Shown here one piece after another: positions 55,370-63,578 of a stretch of 64,000 nucleotides of DNA. Every line of letters begins with the position of its first letter. Position 1 is the first letter of the stretch. A model generated the notes under the pieces. The model saw only the letters and a list, made by a program, of their open reading frames with translations, was not told where the DNA came from and did not search any database. The position numbers and the translations under genes are program-made. The stretch comes from Aestuariivita sp. (GTDB lineage: Bacteria; Pseudomonadota; Alphaproteobacteria; Rhodobacterales; Rhodobacteraceae): the NCBI GenBank assembly GCA_018401465.1, contig JAGYKE010000002.1:1-64000 (forward strand). The letters run 5' to 3'.

Positions 55370-55444
55370 ACTGCTCGATAGGTTTCTTGCCTGTATGAAA
55401 CCTGCCTCAATAACTGAACGCCGGCCTTGTGCCGGCGTTTTTTT
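55370..55444 (+). ncRNA. Candidate small RNA, about 75 nt
   Basis: An orphan transcript unit: promoter at 55335-55363, predicted start near 55370, and an intrinsic terminator ending near 55444. It can form a first hairpin, AGGTTTC (55380-55386) with GAAACCT (55397-55403), followed by a single-stranded GCCTCAATAACTG and the terminator stem. No ORF with a ribosome site lies inside. It lies in the divergent gap between the oligopeptide-binding gene and 3-hydroxybutyrate dehydrogenase, on the same strand as the latter. hfq is encoded in the same window. No known sRNA family recognised; the call rests on architecture alone. Confidence 0.55.
55417..55444 (+). terminator. Intrinsic terminator
   Basis: AACGCCGGC (55417-55425), loop CTTGT, GCCGGCGTT (55431-55439), then T's to 55444: a perfect 9-bp stem with a U tract. 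No plus-strand gene ends here, which is why a small RNA is proposed upstream. Confidence 0.85.
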
Positions 55445-55540
55445 CTGCCCGGCGCCGCGCCGGGCCGGGGCACGCGCAGGGTGTTTCCTTTGCATCTGCA
55501 GCATGGCAGTCTCAACCTCCAGACGTTGGGAGGACAGATC

Positions 55541-56314
55541 ATGAAGCTTCACGGCAAGACGGCCATCATCACCGGATCGAACTCGGGGATCGGGCTCGGC
55601 GTGGCCCGGGAACTGGCACGGGCGGGTGCCGATGTGGTGCTCAACTCCTTCACCGACCGCGACGAGGATCACGCGCTGGCCGAAAGAATCGCCGCCGAGA
55701 CGGGCGTCACCGCGCGCTATATCCGTGCCGACATGTCCAAGGGCGCCGACTGCCGCGCCCTGATCGAACAGGCGGGGCGCTGCGACATCCTGGTGAACAA
55801 CGCGGGCATCCAGCATGTGAGCCCAATTGACGAGTTTCCGACCGACAAATGGGACGCCATCGTCGCGATCAACCTCACGTCCGCCTTCCACACCACCGCC
55901 GCCGCACTGCCGATGATGCGCCGCGCCGGCTGGGGGCGCGTCGTCAACATCGCCAGCGCCCATGGCCTCACCGCATCGCCCTACAAGTCGGCCTATGTCG
56001 CGGCCAAGCACGGCATTGTCGGGCTGACCAAGGTCACCGCGCTTGAGACCGCCGAGGAGCCGATCACCGCCAACGCGATCTGCCCGGGCTATGTGCTGAC
56101 GCCGCTTGTCGAGGCGCAGATTCCCGACACGATGAAGAAATACGCCATGAGCCGCGAGGACGTGATCAAGAAGGTCATGCTCGAACGCCAGCCGTCGCGC
56201 GAATTCGCGACCGTCGAACAGCTGGGTGGCACGACGGTCTTCCTGTGTTCGGACGCGGCGGCACAGATCACCGGCACCACGATCAGCGTCGACGGGGGCT
56301 GGACGGCGTTGTGA
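55541..56314 (+). CDS. bdhA: 3-hydroxybutyrate dehydrogenase (SDR family)
   Basis: 257 residues from ATG 55541 (GGGAGGACAGATC upstream). SDR fold: cofactor loop TGSNSGIGLG, NNAGIQH, catalytic Ser-Tyr-Lys as NIASAHG and YKSAYVAAKHG, then NAICPGYVLTPLVEAQIPD and C-terminal SVDGGWTAL. Interconverts 3-hydroxybutyrate and acetoacetate in PHB breakdown. The HVSPIDEFP segment fits this subfamily. Followed by a GC hairpin element and the patatin gene. Confidence 0.93.
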   Translation: MKLHGKTAIITGSNSGIGLGVARELARAGADVVLNSFTDRDEDHALAERIAAETGVTARYIRADMSKGADCRALIEQAGRCDILVNNAGIQHVSPIDEFPTDKWDAIVAINLTSAFHTTAAALPMMRRAGWGRVVNIASAHGLTASPYKSAYVAAKHGIVGLTKVTALETAEEPITANAICPGYVLTPLVEAQIPDTMKKYAMSREDVIKKVMLERQPSREFATVEQLGGTTVFLCSDAAAQITGTTISVDGGWTAL

Positions 56315-56319
56315 GGGCA

Positions 56320-56385
56320 GGGGGGCTCTGCCCCCCCGCTGCCCTTGCGGGCAGCCCCCCCGGGATATTTGGGGCGAGAGGAAGC
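56320..56385. repeat. Rhodobacteraceae-type intergenic hairpin repeat
   Basis: Two hairpins in tandem: GGGGGGC-TCT-GCCCCCC (56320-56336) and GCTGCCC-TTGC-GGGCAGC (56338-56355), followed by CCCCCCGGGATATTTGGGGC. The CCCCGGGATATTT tail after a GGGGGCTCTGCCCCC stem is an element I know to recur between genes in many Rhodobacteraceae genomes. It lies between bdhA and the patatin gene and may act as a terminator or processing site. Confidence 0.6.
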
Positions 56386-56394
56386 AGCAGGCGC

Positions 56395-57423
56395 ATGGGC
56401 AAACCGATCAATCTTGCGCTTCAGGGCGGCGGCGCGCATGGCGCGTTCACCTGGGGTGTTCTCGACCGGTTGCTGGAAGGCGACGAGGTCGAGATCGCGG
56501 GGATTTCGGGAACCTCGGCGGGCGCGCTCAACGGCGCGGCGCTGAAGGCGGGGCTGATTTCGGGCGGGCACGCGGGCGCGCGCGAAAACCTCGACTGGCT
56601 CTGGGAACAGGTGGGCGCGGTGGGTGACGCGCGCCTGCAGGGCTGGATGACCGGGGTCGATCCCGGTGTCGTGTCCCGGGCGCTGGAACATTCCGTGCCC
56701 TATGCCATGGCAGAGACCTGGTCGCGCATGGTGTCGCCCTATGCCTATGGTCCGCTTTACCGCAACCCGTTGCGCCGGATCGTGGAACGGTTCGATTTCG
56801 ACCGCGTCTGCGCCGAGACAGGCCCGCGGCTTTTCATCTGCGCGACGCGGGTGCGCACCGGCAAGATCCGCGTCTTCGAGGGCAATGCGATCACCACCGA
56901 CGCGATCCTCGCCTCGGCCTGTCTGCCGACGATGTTCCAGGCGGTGGAGATCGACGACCCCCAGACCGGGCGGCGCGAGGCCTATTGGGACGGCGGCTAT
57001 ACCGGGAACCCGGCGCTCTATCCGCTGTTCGGCGACGGGCTGCCGCCCGATCTGGTCGTCGTGAACATCAATCCGCTCGAACGCGAATCCCTGCCCGTCA
57101 CGCCGCAGCAGATCCAGAACCGCATCAACGAGATCAGCTTCAATTCCTCGCTCCTGCGGGAATTGCGCGCGATCGCCTTCGTGCAGCGCCTGCTTGACGA
57201 GGGCCGGATCGAGGAAGGCCGCATGGCACGCGTGCATGTCCACATGATCGCCGACGACGCGTTGATGAACGATCTGAGCGTGGCGACAAAGCTGGTACCG
57301 ACGGCACCGGTTCTGGCGCGGCTCAAATCCGCCGGGCGGGAAGCGGCCGAGATGTTCCTCGCCCGCCATCTGGACGATATCGGGCAGCGCGGCAGCGTCG
57401 ATCTGCCGGCCATGCTCGGCTGA
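56395..57423 (+). CDS. Patatin-like phospholipase
   Basis: 342 residues from ATG 56395. Patatin motifs: NLALQGGGAHGAF (oxyanion loop), GISGTSAGALNG with the GxSxG Ser, and YWDGGYTGNP with the catalytic Asp (DGG). No signal peptide, so cytoplasmic or membrane-peripheral. Probable lipid acyl hydrolase; some relatives act in PHB granule or membrane lipid turnover, and bdhA lies next door, though that link is only suggestive. Convergent with the DUF502 gene, stops touching. Confidence 0.92.
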   Translation: MGKPINLALQGGGAHGAFTWGVLDRLLEGDEVEIAGISGTSAGALNGAALKAGLISGGHAGARENLDWLWEQVGAVGDARLQGWMTGVDPGVVSRALEHSVPYAMAETWSRMVSPYAYGPLYRNPLRRIVERFDFDRVCAETGPRLFICATRVRTGKIRVFEGNAITTDAILASACLPTMFQAVEIDDPQTGRREAYWDGGYTGNPALYPLFGDGLPPDLVVVNINPLERESLPVTPQQIQNRINEISFNSSLLRELRAIAFVQRLLDEGRIEEGRMARVHVHMIADDALMNDLSVATKLVPTAPVLARLKSAGREAAEMFLARHLDDIGQRGSVDLPAMLG

Positions 57424-58140
57424 TCAGCGCCGCTTGTGCGCGGTCCTTTCGACCGCGTCCTTCGCCTCTTTCCCGTTGGGATAGACAAGGCCCGCCGAAA
57501 TGATCAGCTTGGCCGCATCCTCCAGCGACATGTCGAGAGGGATCACATCCTCGCGCGGGAAGATGAGCAGGAAGCCCGAGGTGGGGTTGGGCGTCGTGGG
57601 CACGAAGACCGACACCATATCGACGCCGGTTCCCGCCTTCGCGGCTATCTCGCCCTTCGCCTCGGTCGAGATGAAGCCGATGGCCCAGATCCCCTTGCGC
57701 GGATACTCGACGATGCAAGCTTTCTCGAAGTTGCGCTCGCTTTGCGTAAAGACCGTCTCGGCGATCTGCTTCAAGCCGGAATAGACCGACCGCACCACCG
57801 GCATGCGCTCCACGATGCTTTCGGCCCAGCGGATCAGCGACCGCCCGATCAGGCCCTTGGCGATCCAGCCCACGATCACCGTGAAGATCAGGAAGATGAT
57901 GACGCCCACGCCGCGAAGGTTGATGCCGATGTATTCCTCGGGGCGGAACTGATACGGCACAAGCGGCAGCACGACGCCGTCGATCCAGCCCACCACCGTC
58001 CAGATCAGCCAGATCGTCAGCCCGATGGGCGCGATGACGATCAGCCCTGTCAGGAACGAGGCGCGCAGGCTGCCCAGCAGGCCCGGCCGCCGGGGTTTGT
58101 CCATTTTGTCGAAGGGGGTGCTCATCGGATGCTCTGTCAT
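57424..58140 (-). CDS. DUF502 family membrane protein
   Basis: 238 residues. Two N-terminal helices (FLTGLIVIAPIGLTIWLIWTVVGWI and GVGVIIFLIFTVIVGWIAKGLIG) and the DUF502 signatures RMPVVRSVYSGLKQIAETVF, FVPTTPNPTSGFLLIFPREDVI and MSLEDAAKLIISAGLV are all visible. Inner membrane; function unknown, although the family appears in many proteobacteria. ATG 58125 is an alternative start (MSTPFDKMDK). Confidence 0.92.
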   Translation of the reverse strand: MTEHPMSTPFDKMDKPRRPGLLGSLRASFLTGLIVIAPIGLTIWLIWTVVGWIDGVVLPLVPYQFRPEEYIGINLRGVGVIIFLIFTVIVGWIAKGLIGRSLIRWAESIVERMPVVRSVYSGLKQIAETVFTQSERNFEKACIVEYPRKGIWAIGFISTEAKGEIAAKAGTGVDMVSVFVPTTPNPTSGFLLIFPREDVIPLDMSLEDAAKLIISAGLVYPNGKEAKDAVERTAHKRR

Positions 58141-58184
58141 GGGTCTGGGCGGAACTTAAGGGTGGGCGTGGGGTACGACAATGG

Positions 58185-59120
58185 TCAAGCTGCAGGTCCG
58201 CCCCTGCTTTGCGCCGCGTTGCCGATTGCGTGGGCGATCGCCGCGCCAAGGCGTGCGTTGTTGCGAACCAGTGCGATGTTGGCCTCCAGCGACGCGCCGT
58301 CGGTCAGATCGAACAGCCGCTTGAGCAGGAAGGGCGTCACCGCCTTGCCGGTCACGCCCTGCGTCTCTGCCTCGGTCTGAGCCTGCGCGATCAGGGGCGC
58401 AAGGCGTGCGGCCGGGATTTCATCGGCCTCCGGCACCGGGTTTGCCACAAGCTGGCCCCCGGGCAACCCCAGCGCCCCGCGCATCAGGTGCGCGCGGGCG
58501 ATCTCCGCGGGGTCATCGATGCGCAGCGGCGCGCGCAGGCCCGAGGCGCGCGACCAGAAGGCCGGGAAATCATCCTGGCCATATGCGATGACCGGCACGC
58601 CCAGTGTCTCGAGCACTTCGAGCGTCTTGGGCAGATCAAGGATCGCCTTTGCGCCCGCCGCCACCACCGTGACCGGGGTCTGCGCCAGTTCCTGCAGATC
58701 GGCCGAGATGTCGAAACTCATCTCGGCCCCGCGATGCACGCCGCCGATCCCGCCGGTGGCGAAGACGGAAATGCCCGCGAGCTGCGCCGCGATCATCGTA
58801 GCCGCGACGGTCGTCGCCCCGGTGCCGCCGCTGGCGAGGCAGGCGGCAAGGTCCGCGCGGCTCAGCTTGGCGACGCCCTTGGTCTGCGCCAGCCCGCGCA
58901 GGGCCGCGGGGTCAAGGCCCAGATGCAGCCGCCCGTTGATCACAGCGATCGTGGCAGGACAGGCCCCGGCCCGGCGCACCTCGTCCTCGACTGACAGCGC
59001 GACCTCAAGGTTCTGCGGCCAGGGCATGCCATGGGTGATGATGGTGGATTCCAGCGCCACCAGCGCCCGGCCTTCCGCGCGGGCAGCGCGGACCTCGTCG
59101 CTCTCTAGGATGTCGATCAC
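58185..59120 (-). CDS. psuG: Pseudouridine-5'-phosphate glycosidase
   Basis: 311 residues. Signatures include VALESTIITHGMPWPQN, GRLHLGLDPAAL, GATTVAATMIAAQLAGI-x-VFATGGIGGVHRGAE, and DLPKTLEVLETLGVPV. Splits pseudouridine 5'-phosphate to uracil and ribose 5-phosphate, a nucleoside recycling step. The ATG overlaps the stop of the PfkB kinase gene, the usual psuK-psuG pair. Confidence 0.94.
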   Translation of the reverse strand: MIDILESDEVRAARAEGRALVALESTIITHGMPWPQNLEVALSVEDEVRRAGACPATIAVINGRLHLGLDPAALRGLAQTKGVAKLSRADLAACLASGGTGATTVAATMIAAQLAGISVFATGGIGGVHRGAEMSFDISADLQELAQTPVTVVAAGAKAILDLPKTLEVLETLGVPVIAYGQDDFPAFWSRASGLRAPLRIDDPAEIARAHLMRGALGLPGGQLVANPVPEADEIPAARLAPLIAQAQTEAETQGVTGKAVTPFLLKRLFDLTDGASLEANIALVRNNARLGAAIAHAIGNAAQSRGGPAA

Positions 59121-60013
59121 AGCGGTGTCACCCCCGAGACATAGCTCGCCGCCGCCTGCAGCGCCCGGCCCAGCGCGTCGCCCCGCGCCGCGCCGCGCGC
59201 CTCGGCCGCGATATGGGCGGCCATGAAGGTGTCGCCCGCGCCGGTGACGCGGGTGACCATGACCTCGGGCGGCGTGGCCGAAAGGGGCGGCTGGTCATAT
59301 GTCGCCTCGGTCGTGGCACGTGCGCCATCCGTCACCAGCACGCGCCGCGCGCCGCGTGCGATGAGGGCGTCTGCCGCCTCCGCGCTGCCCGAAAATTCCG
59401 TCTGGCACAGGATTCCCGCCTCCTCGAGGTTGAGATAGAGCGTGCCGCGCCCGTGGTTGAGGAAGGGCAGCAGGCGTTCCGCCTTGCCGGGCGAGGCGGG
59501 CGCGACCCGCAGATCGGCGAGGGCGAAGGCGTGCGACTTCGCGATCTCCTCCAGCAATGCCCAGGTCAGATTGCCGTCCACCACGATCCGGCCGTCATAA
59601 GGCGCATCGTCCCGGCCAAGCGTTCCATCCCGCAGGGGCGCGAGAATCTTCTCGCCCGCCGCCTCCAGCGAATGGGCATCCGCGATGGCGGCGATGAGCC
59701 CGTTCGCCCCCTCGACCGCCATGTAGCGGTCGGTCGGCAGATCGGCGCTGCGGTAGAGGTGATCAACCCCGAGCCCCAGCCCCGCGCAGGCGGTGACAAG
59801 GTCTTCGCCTTCCGCATCGCGGCCCACGGCGGACAGAAGCACCGGCCGCATCCCGAACCGCGCCAGCGTCATCGCGATGTTGAGCGCGACGCCGCCGGGC
59901 AGGCGCGTGATCCGCCCCGGCACGTCCGATCCCTGACGCATATGGGCGGATGACCGGCCGATCACGTCCCACAGGACGCTGCCGATGCACAGGATGTCGC
60001 GTTGCGCGGTCAT
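59117..60013 (-). CDS. psuK: PfkB-family kinase, probable pseudouridine kinase
   Basis: 298 residues. PfkB/ribokinase fold: ILCIGSVLWDVIGRS at the start, LPGGVALNIAMTLARFG, and the ATP/catalytic signature TRVTGAGDTFMAAHIA near the C-terminus, with the catalytic Asp in GAGDTF. Its adjacency and 4-base overlap with psuG indicate pseudouridine as substrate. No transporter gene lies in the visible context. Confidence 0.88.
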   Translation of the reverse strand: MTAQRDILCIGSVLWDVIGRSSAHMRQGSDVPGRITRLPGGVALNIAMTLARFGMRPVLLSAVGRDAEGEDLVTACAGLGLGVDHLYRSADLPTDRYMAVEGANGLIAAIADAHSLEAAGEKILAPLRDGTLGRDDAPYDGRIVVDGNLTWALLEEIAKSHAFALADLRVAPASPGKAERLLPFLNHGRGTLYLNLEEAGILCQTEFSGSAEAADALIARGARRVLVTDGARATTEATYDQPPLSATPPEVMVTRVTGAGDTFMAAHIAAEARGAARGDALGRALQAAASYVSGVTPL

Positions 60014-60052
60014 GCAGCGTTCATAGCGAAAGGACTGACCTCTGCAAGCCGC

Positions 60053-60862
60053 TCAGGGCACCGCGAATGTGAGCGCGGCCCAGAGCGTCTCCCACACGGC
60101 GGGACTGTCGGGCGGGGCCTCGCGCAGGACGACCGCGTCCAGCAGATAGCTGTGCCCGCTTGAGACGGGGATCGTTGCACGGCCTCCGGCGTCGGTGCGG
60201 GTCAGCGTGACGGTGACGATGCCGTCCGGTGCGCGGTCGAAGATTTCGACCTGCGCATCGCCGCGCGGCGCGCCCTTGTAGAACAGCTGCACCGGCAATC
60301 CCGCGCCCAGATCGTCGGTATAGGGATTGGCCAGCGCCACGAATTCAGTCTGCATCCCCGTGACGCTGTCGGCGCCTTGCCCGTCTGCGATGGCGATCAG
60401 CGCCTTTGCGTGGCGGGTATAACTCTCGGCGAAGCCCGTCTCGGGCAGGCCGCGGGCCTGATGCCGCGCCCGGATCTCCGGGAAATCCTTGTGATTGGCG
60501 AAGACCTCGAACTTCTCCCACCTGTCGTAGGTGAGAGACGACGGCGCGGTTTCGTGGATCGCCACCGCCAGCCCCTCACCCGGGGCGGGAATGTCCAGCG
60601 CGGGGTTGTCGCCCATGCGGGGCGCGACCTCGGTCTCGGCCCCGTCCATGATGACGGCATATCGCAGGCTTCGGTTCGGAAAGAAGGCAAGGGTCATGCC
60701 TTCGAAGTTTTCTCCGTTGCGGAACCGCGCCACCAGTTGACCACCGGCAGGCACTTGATACTCCTGCGCATCGATCCAGAATTCATGCGACCGCGCCATG
60801 CCCGGCACGGTCAGCGACAGCGCCACAAGCGAAAGGGCGAAGATGCGGGTAAATCTAGTCAT
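60053..60862 (-). CDS. DUF4198 periplasmic protein
   Basis: 269 residues with a cleavable signal (MTRFTRIFALSLVALSLTVPGMARS), mature start HEFWIDAQEYQVPAGG. DUF4198 pattern: FWIDAQEYQV, LTYDRWEKFEVFANHKDFPEIRARHQARGLP, ESYTRHAKALI, and a C-terminal beta domain (GDAQVEIFDRA, GRATIPVSSGHSYLLDAV). Members occur with metal uptake, notably nickel/cobalt systems. It is divergent from and overlaps the HupE/UreJ gene, which fits a metal role. Confidence 0.85.
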   Translation of the reverse strand: MTRFTRIFALSLVALSLTVPGMARSHEFWIDAQEYQVPAGGQLVARFRNGENFEGMTLAFFPNRSLRYAVIMDGAETEVAPRMGDNPALDIPAPGEGLAVAIHETAPSSLTYDRWEKFEVFANHKDFPEIRARHQARGLPETGFAESYTRHAKALIAIADGQGADSVTGMQTEFVALANPYTDDLGAGLPVQLFYKGAPRGDAQVEIFDRAPDGIVTVTLTRTDAGGRATIPVSSGHSYLLDAVVLREAPPDSPAVWETLWAALTFAVP

Positions 60863-61970
60863 GGCAGGCGGGATGCTGACTCTTGCGCTGGTCTTGTCAA
60901 GCGCCTTCGCGACCCTCGCGCATGAAGTTCAGCCGACGATCGCGGATCTGACGGTGCAGGACGGGCAATTGACGCTGGAGATGCGGCTCAATGCCGAAGC
61001 CTTCGTCGCGGGCATCGATCTCGACGGGCTTGACGACACGAACGAGGCGGCGGAAAGCGATATCTATGACCAGCTGCGCGCGCTGGAGCCTGCCGTATTC
61101 GAAGCCGAGCTGCGCGCCTTCGCGCAGAGCTGGCTCCCCGGCCTCAGGATCGAGGCGGGCGGACCCGTGGCCCTTGCCCTCGACGCGGTGACGGTGGGCG
61201 AGGTGGGCAATACCGACCTTCCGCGCGAAACCGTGCTGCGGCTGACGGGCCCCGTGCCTGCCGGGGCTTCGGATCTCACGCTTGTCTGGCCTGACGGAGC
61301 GGGTGATTTGGTGCTGCGCCAGCAGGGGGTGGAGGATCCCTTCACCGGTCTCGTCGCAGGCGGCGCGACGGCGGGTCCGATTCCGCTTGAAGGTGGTGCC
61401 GCGCTCTCGGGCTGGCAGACCTTCACTGCCTATATCCCGGTGGGCTTCGACCATATCCTGCCGAAAGGTCTCGACCATATCCTCTTCGTTCTGGGGCTTT
61501 TCTTTCTCTCCACGCGTCTTGGGCCGCTTCTGTGGCAGATCAGCGCCTTCACGCTCGCCCATACGGTGACGCTCGCGCTCGGCGCGCTGGGGCTCGTCAA
61601 CATCCCCGGCTCCATCGTCGAGCCGCTGATCGCCGCCTCGATTGTCTATGTCGCGCTGGAAAACGTGATCCACGAAGGTCTGAACCGCTGGCGGCCGCTC
61701 GTCGTATTCGGCTTCGGCCTTCTGCACGGATTGGGCTTTGCCAGCGTTCTGGGCGAGTTCGGCCTGCCCCCGGATCAGTTCGTGCCGGCGCTCATCGGCT
61801 TCAACATCGGCGTGGAGCTGGGCCAGCTGACGGTGATCGCCATCGCCTTTCTCGCCGTCGGGCTGTGGTTCGGGCGTAAGCCGTGGTACCGCAAGGCCAT
61901 CGCGATTCCGGCCTCGCTCGCCATCGCTGCGGTTGGCGCGTGGTGGTTCGTGGAACGGGTGTTTCTGTAA
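60843..61970 (+). CDS. HupE/UreJ-type membrane protein
   Basis: 375 residues from ATG 60843 (AAAGGG five bases upstream); 60861 and 60873 are alternatives. A signal peptide ends at TLA, with mature start HEVQPTIADL. A periplasmic domain of ~180 residues precedes the HupE/UreJ_2 membrane part: GFDHILPKGLDHILFVLGLFFLS, FTLAHTVTLALGALG, ENVIHEGLNRWRP, FGFGLLHGLGFASVLGEFG, and FNIGVELGQL. Conserved His and Glu in helices suggest metal (nickel) transport. The 60843 start overlaps the DUF4198 gene's 5' end by 20 bases. Confidence 0.85.
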   Translation: MRVNLVMAGGMLTLALVLSSAFATLAHEVQPTIADLTVQDGQLTLEMRLNAEAFVAGIDLDGLDDTNEAAESDIYDQLRALEPAVFEAELRAFAQSWLPGLRIEAGGPVALALDAVTVGEVGNTDLPRETVLRLTGPVPAGASDLTLVWPDGAGDLVLRQQGVEDPFTGLVAGGATAGPIPLEGGAALSGWQTFTAYIPVGFDHILPKGLDHILFVLGLFFLSTRLGPLLWQISAFTLAHTVTLALGALGLVNIPGSIVEPLIAASIVYVALENVIHEGLNRWRPLVVFGFGLLHGLGFASVLGEFGLPPDQFVPALIGFNIGVELGQLTVIAIAFLAVGLWFGRKPWYRKAIAIPASLAIAAVGAWWFVERVFL

Positions 61971-62018
61971 GCCGGTTTCCTACACGGAAACCGGCCCGGA
62001 AAATTCGAAACTTTCCGG
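61971..62018. terminator. Double hairpin between HupE-like and thiE-like genes
   Basis: GCCGGTTTCC-TACAC-GGAAACCGGC (61971-61995; perfect 10-bp stem) starts right after the stop, followed by CCGGAAA, nine bases, TTTCCGG (61996-62018). It lies between convergent genes, so a bidirectional terminator is likely; no strong U run. Confidence 0.6.
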
Positions 62019-62019
62019 C

Positions 62020-62640
62020 TCAGCCCAGCGGCGCGGTTAGCGCCACAAGCGCCGCGACCGGATCCTCGGCCCGCCAGATCTCGTCGCCGATGCCGAAGAA
62101 GTCGGTGACCGGCGCCAGCCGCGCCACCGTCTCGGGGTCAAGCCCTCCTTCGGCCACCACCGGCAGCTCGATCATCTGAGACCACCATTCGAAGAGATCG
62201 TCCTGCGCCATGCTGCCATCGCCAAGCGCGGTAGCCCCCACGGGGCCGAAGCTCACGTAATCTGCGCCCGCCTCGCCCGCACTCATCCCGTCATGGCGCG
62301 ACGTCCCGCAGAAAGCACCGACGATGGCGTCGGGGCCCAGCGCCTTGCGCGCCGCCCGCACCTGCCGCGCGGCCGACGACAGGTGCACCCCGTCCAGACC
62401 CAGCCGTTCGGCCAGGATCAGGTGATCGGTGATGACGATCGCCACGTCGCGGGCATGGGCCACCTCGCGGCAGGCATCCGCCGCGCGCGACAGGCGGTCT
62501 TCGTCATGGGTCGACAGGCTCAGCCGCAGGCAGGCCACCGGCACGGCGTCAAGCACCCGCGCCAGCGCCCCGGGAAACTGGGCCAGTTCGATCTCGTGCG
62601 GGGTGATCAGGTAAAGCTGGGGCTGCTCGGGCGCGCTCAT
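62020..62640 (-). CDS. Thiamine phosphate synthase-like protein (ThiE/TenI)
   Basis: 206 residues. TIM-barrel ThiE family: YLITPHE, AVPVACLRLSLS, VAIVITDHLILAERLGLDGVHL, VGAFCGTSRHDGMSAGEAGADYVSFGPV, and PVVAEGGLDPETVARL. The residues that bind the pyrimidine and phosphate are only partly conserved (CLRLSLST in place of the usual LRxK), so it may be a TenI-like or divergent enzyme and not true ThiE. No other thi genes nearby. Confidence 0.75.
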   Translation of the reverse strand: MSAPEQPQLYLITPHEIELAQFPGALARVLDAVPVACLRLSLSTHDEDRLSRAADACREVAHARDVAIVITDHLILAERLGLDGVHLSSAARQVRAARKALGPDAIVGAFCGTSRHDGMSAGEAGADYVSFGPVGATALGDGSMAQDDLFEWWSQMIELPVVAEGGLDPETVARLAPVTDFFGIGDEIWRAEDPVAALVALTAPLG

Positions 62641-62774
62641 GGCTCTTTCGGTCCTTCAGACGGCATTGCCGCGCAGCATTAGCTCATTGGCGGGCCGATG
62701 CAAACGGGGGAGCGCCTGCTTGCATGCCGCCCCCGCGCGCCGTAGACGACGCCAAACCGCCACAGGACCATGCC

Positions 62775-63518
62775 ATGACCACGGGCCTTGCCCATCCCGC
62801 CTTCGTCCTCGTCCGCCCTCAGATGGGTGAAAACATCGGCGCCGCCGCCCGCGCCATGTGGAATTTCGGGCTTGACCACATGCGCGTGGTCGCCCCCCGC
62901 GATGGCTGGCCCAACGACCGCGCCGTCGCCATGGCAAGCGGCGCGGGCCGCCTGCTCGATCAGGCCATGCTGGTCGATGACACCGCCGCCGCGGTGGCCG
63001 ACTGCGCCTATGTCTTCGCAACGACGGCCCGCCAGCGCGGGCTGACGAAACCCGTCTACAGCCCCGAACACGCCATGGCGCTTGCCGCCCGGAAGATCGC
63101 GGCAGGCGACCGCGTCGCGGTCCTCTTCGGCCCCGAACGCGCAGGCCTTGAAAACGACGACATCGCGCGGGCCAATGCGATCATCTCGGTCCCCGTGAAC
63201 CCCGACTTCCCCTCGCTCAACCTTGCGCAATGCGTGCTGCTCACCGCCTATGAATGGCGCCGCCAGACGACAGAGGTCACGCATGAGACGGTCGAGATGG
63301 GCAATTCCGACTGGGCCACCGCGACGGAAGTCGAAGCGCTGGCGCGGCATTACGAAGAGCGGCTGGACGAGGCGGGCTTCTTCTTTCCCGCGACCAAGGC
63401 CGCGACAATGCAGCAGAACCTGCGCAATCTCTGGAGCCGCATGCCGCTCACCCGCGCCGATGTGCAGATGCTGCACGGCATCCTGCGTCAGATGGTCCGC
63501 TGGAAGGAAAAGGGCTGA
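62775..63518 (+). CDS. trmJ: RNA 2'-O-methyltransferase, TrmJ/SpoU family
   Basis: 247 residues from ATG 62775. SPOUT fold signatures: FVLVRPQMGENIGAAARAMWNFGLDHMRVV near the start, GDRVAVLFGPERAGLENDDI and SVPVNPDFPSLNLAQCVLLTAYEWRR in the SAM-binding trefoil knot. The C-terminal extension is typical of TrmJ, which methylates tRNA position 32 on the ribose. Divergent from the ThiE-like gene. Confidence 0.88.
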   Translation: MTTGLAHPAFVLVRPQMGENIGAAARAMWNFGLDHMRVVAPRDGWPNDRAVAMASGAGRLLDQAMLVDDTAAAVADCAYVFATTARQRGLTKPVYSPEHAMALAARKIAAGDRVAVLFGPERAGLENDDIARANAIISVPVNPDFPSLNLAQCVLLTAYEWRRQTTEVTHETVEMGNSDWATATEVEALARHYEERLDEAGFFFPATKAATMQQNLRNLWSRMPLTRADVQMLHGILRQMVRWKEKG

Positions 63519-63578
63519 CGCTGGACGGGGCAGGGTCGCCGCCTTAGGTTCTGGCCCACCATGCGCGAAGGACCGAAG

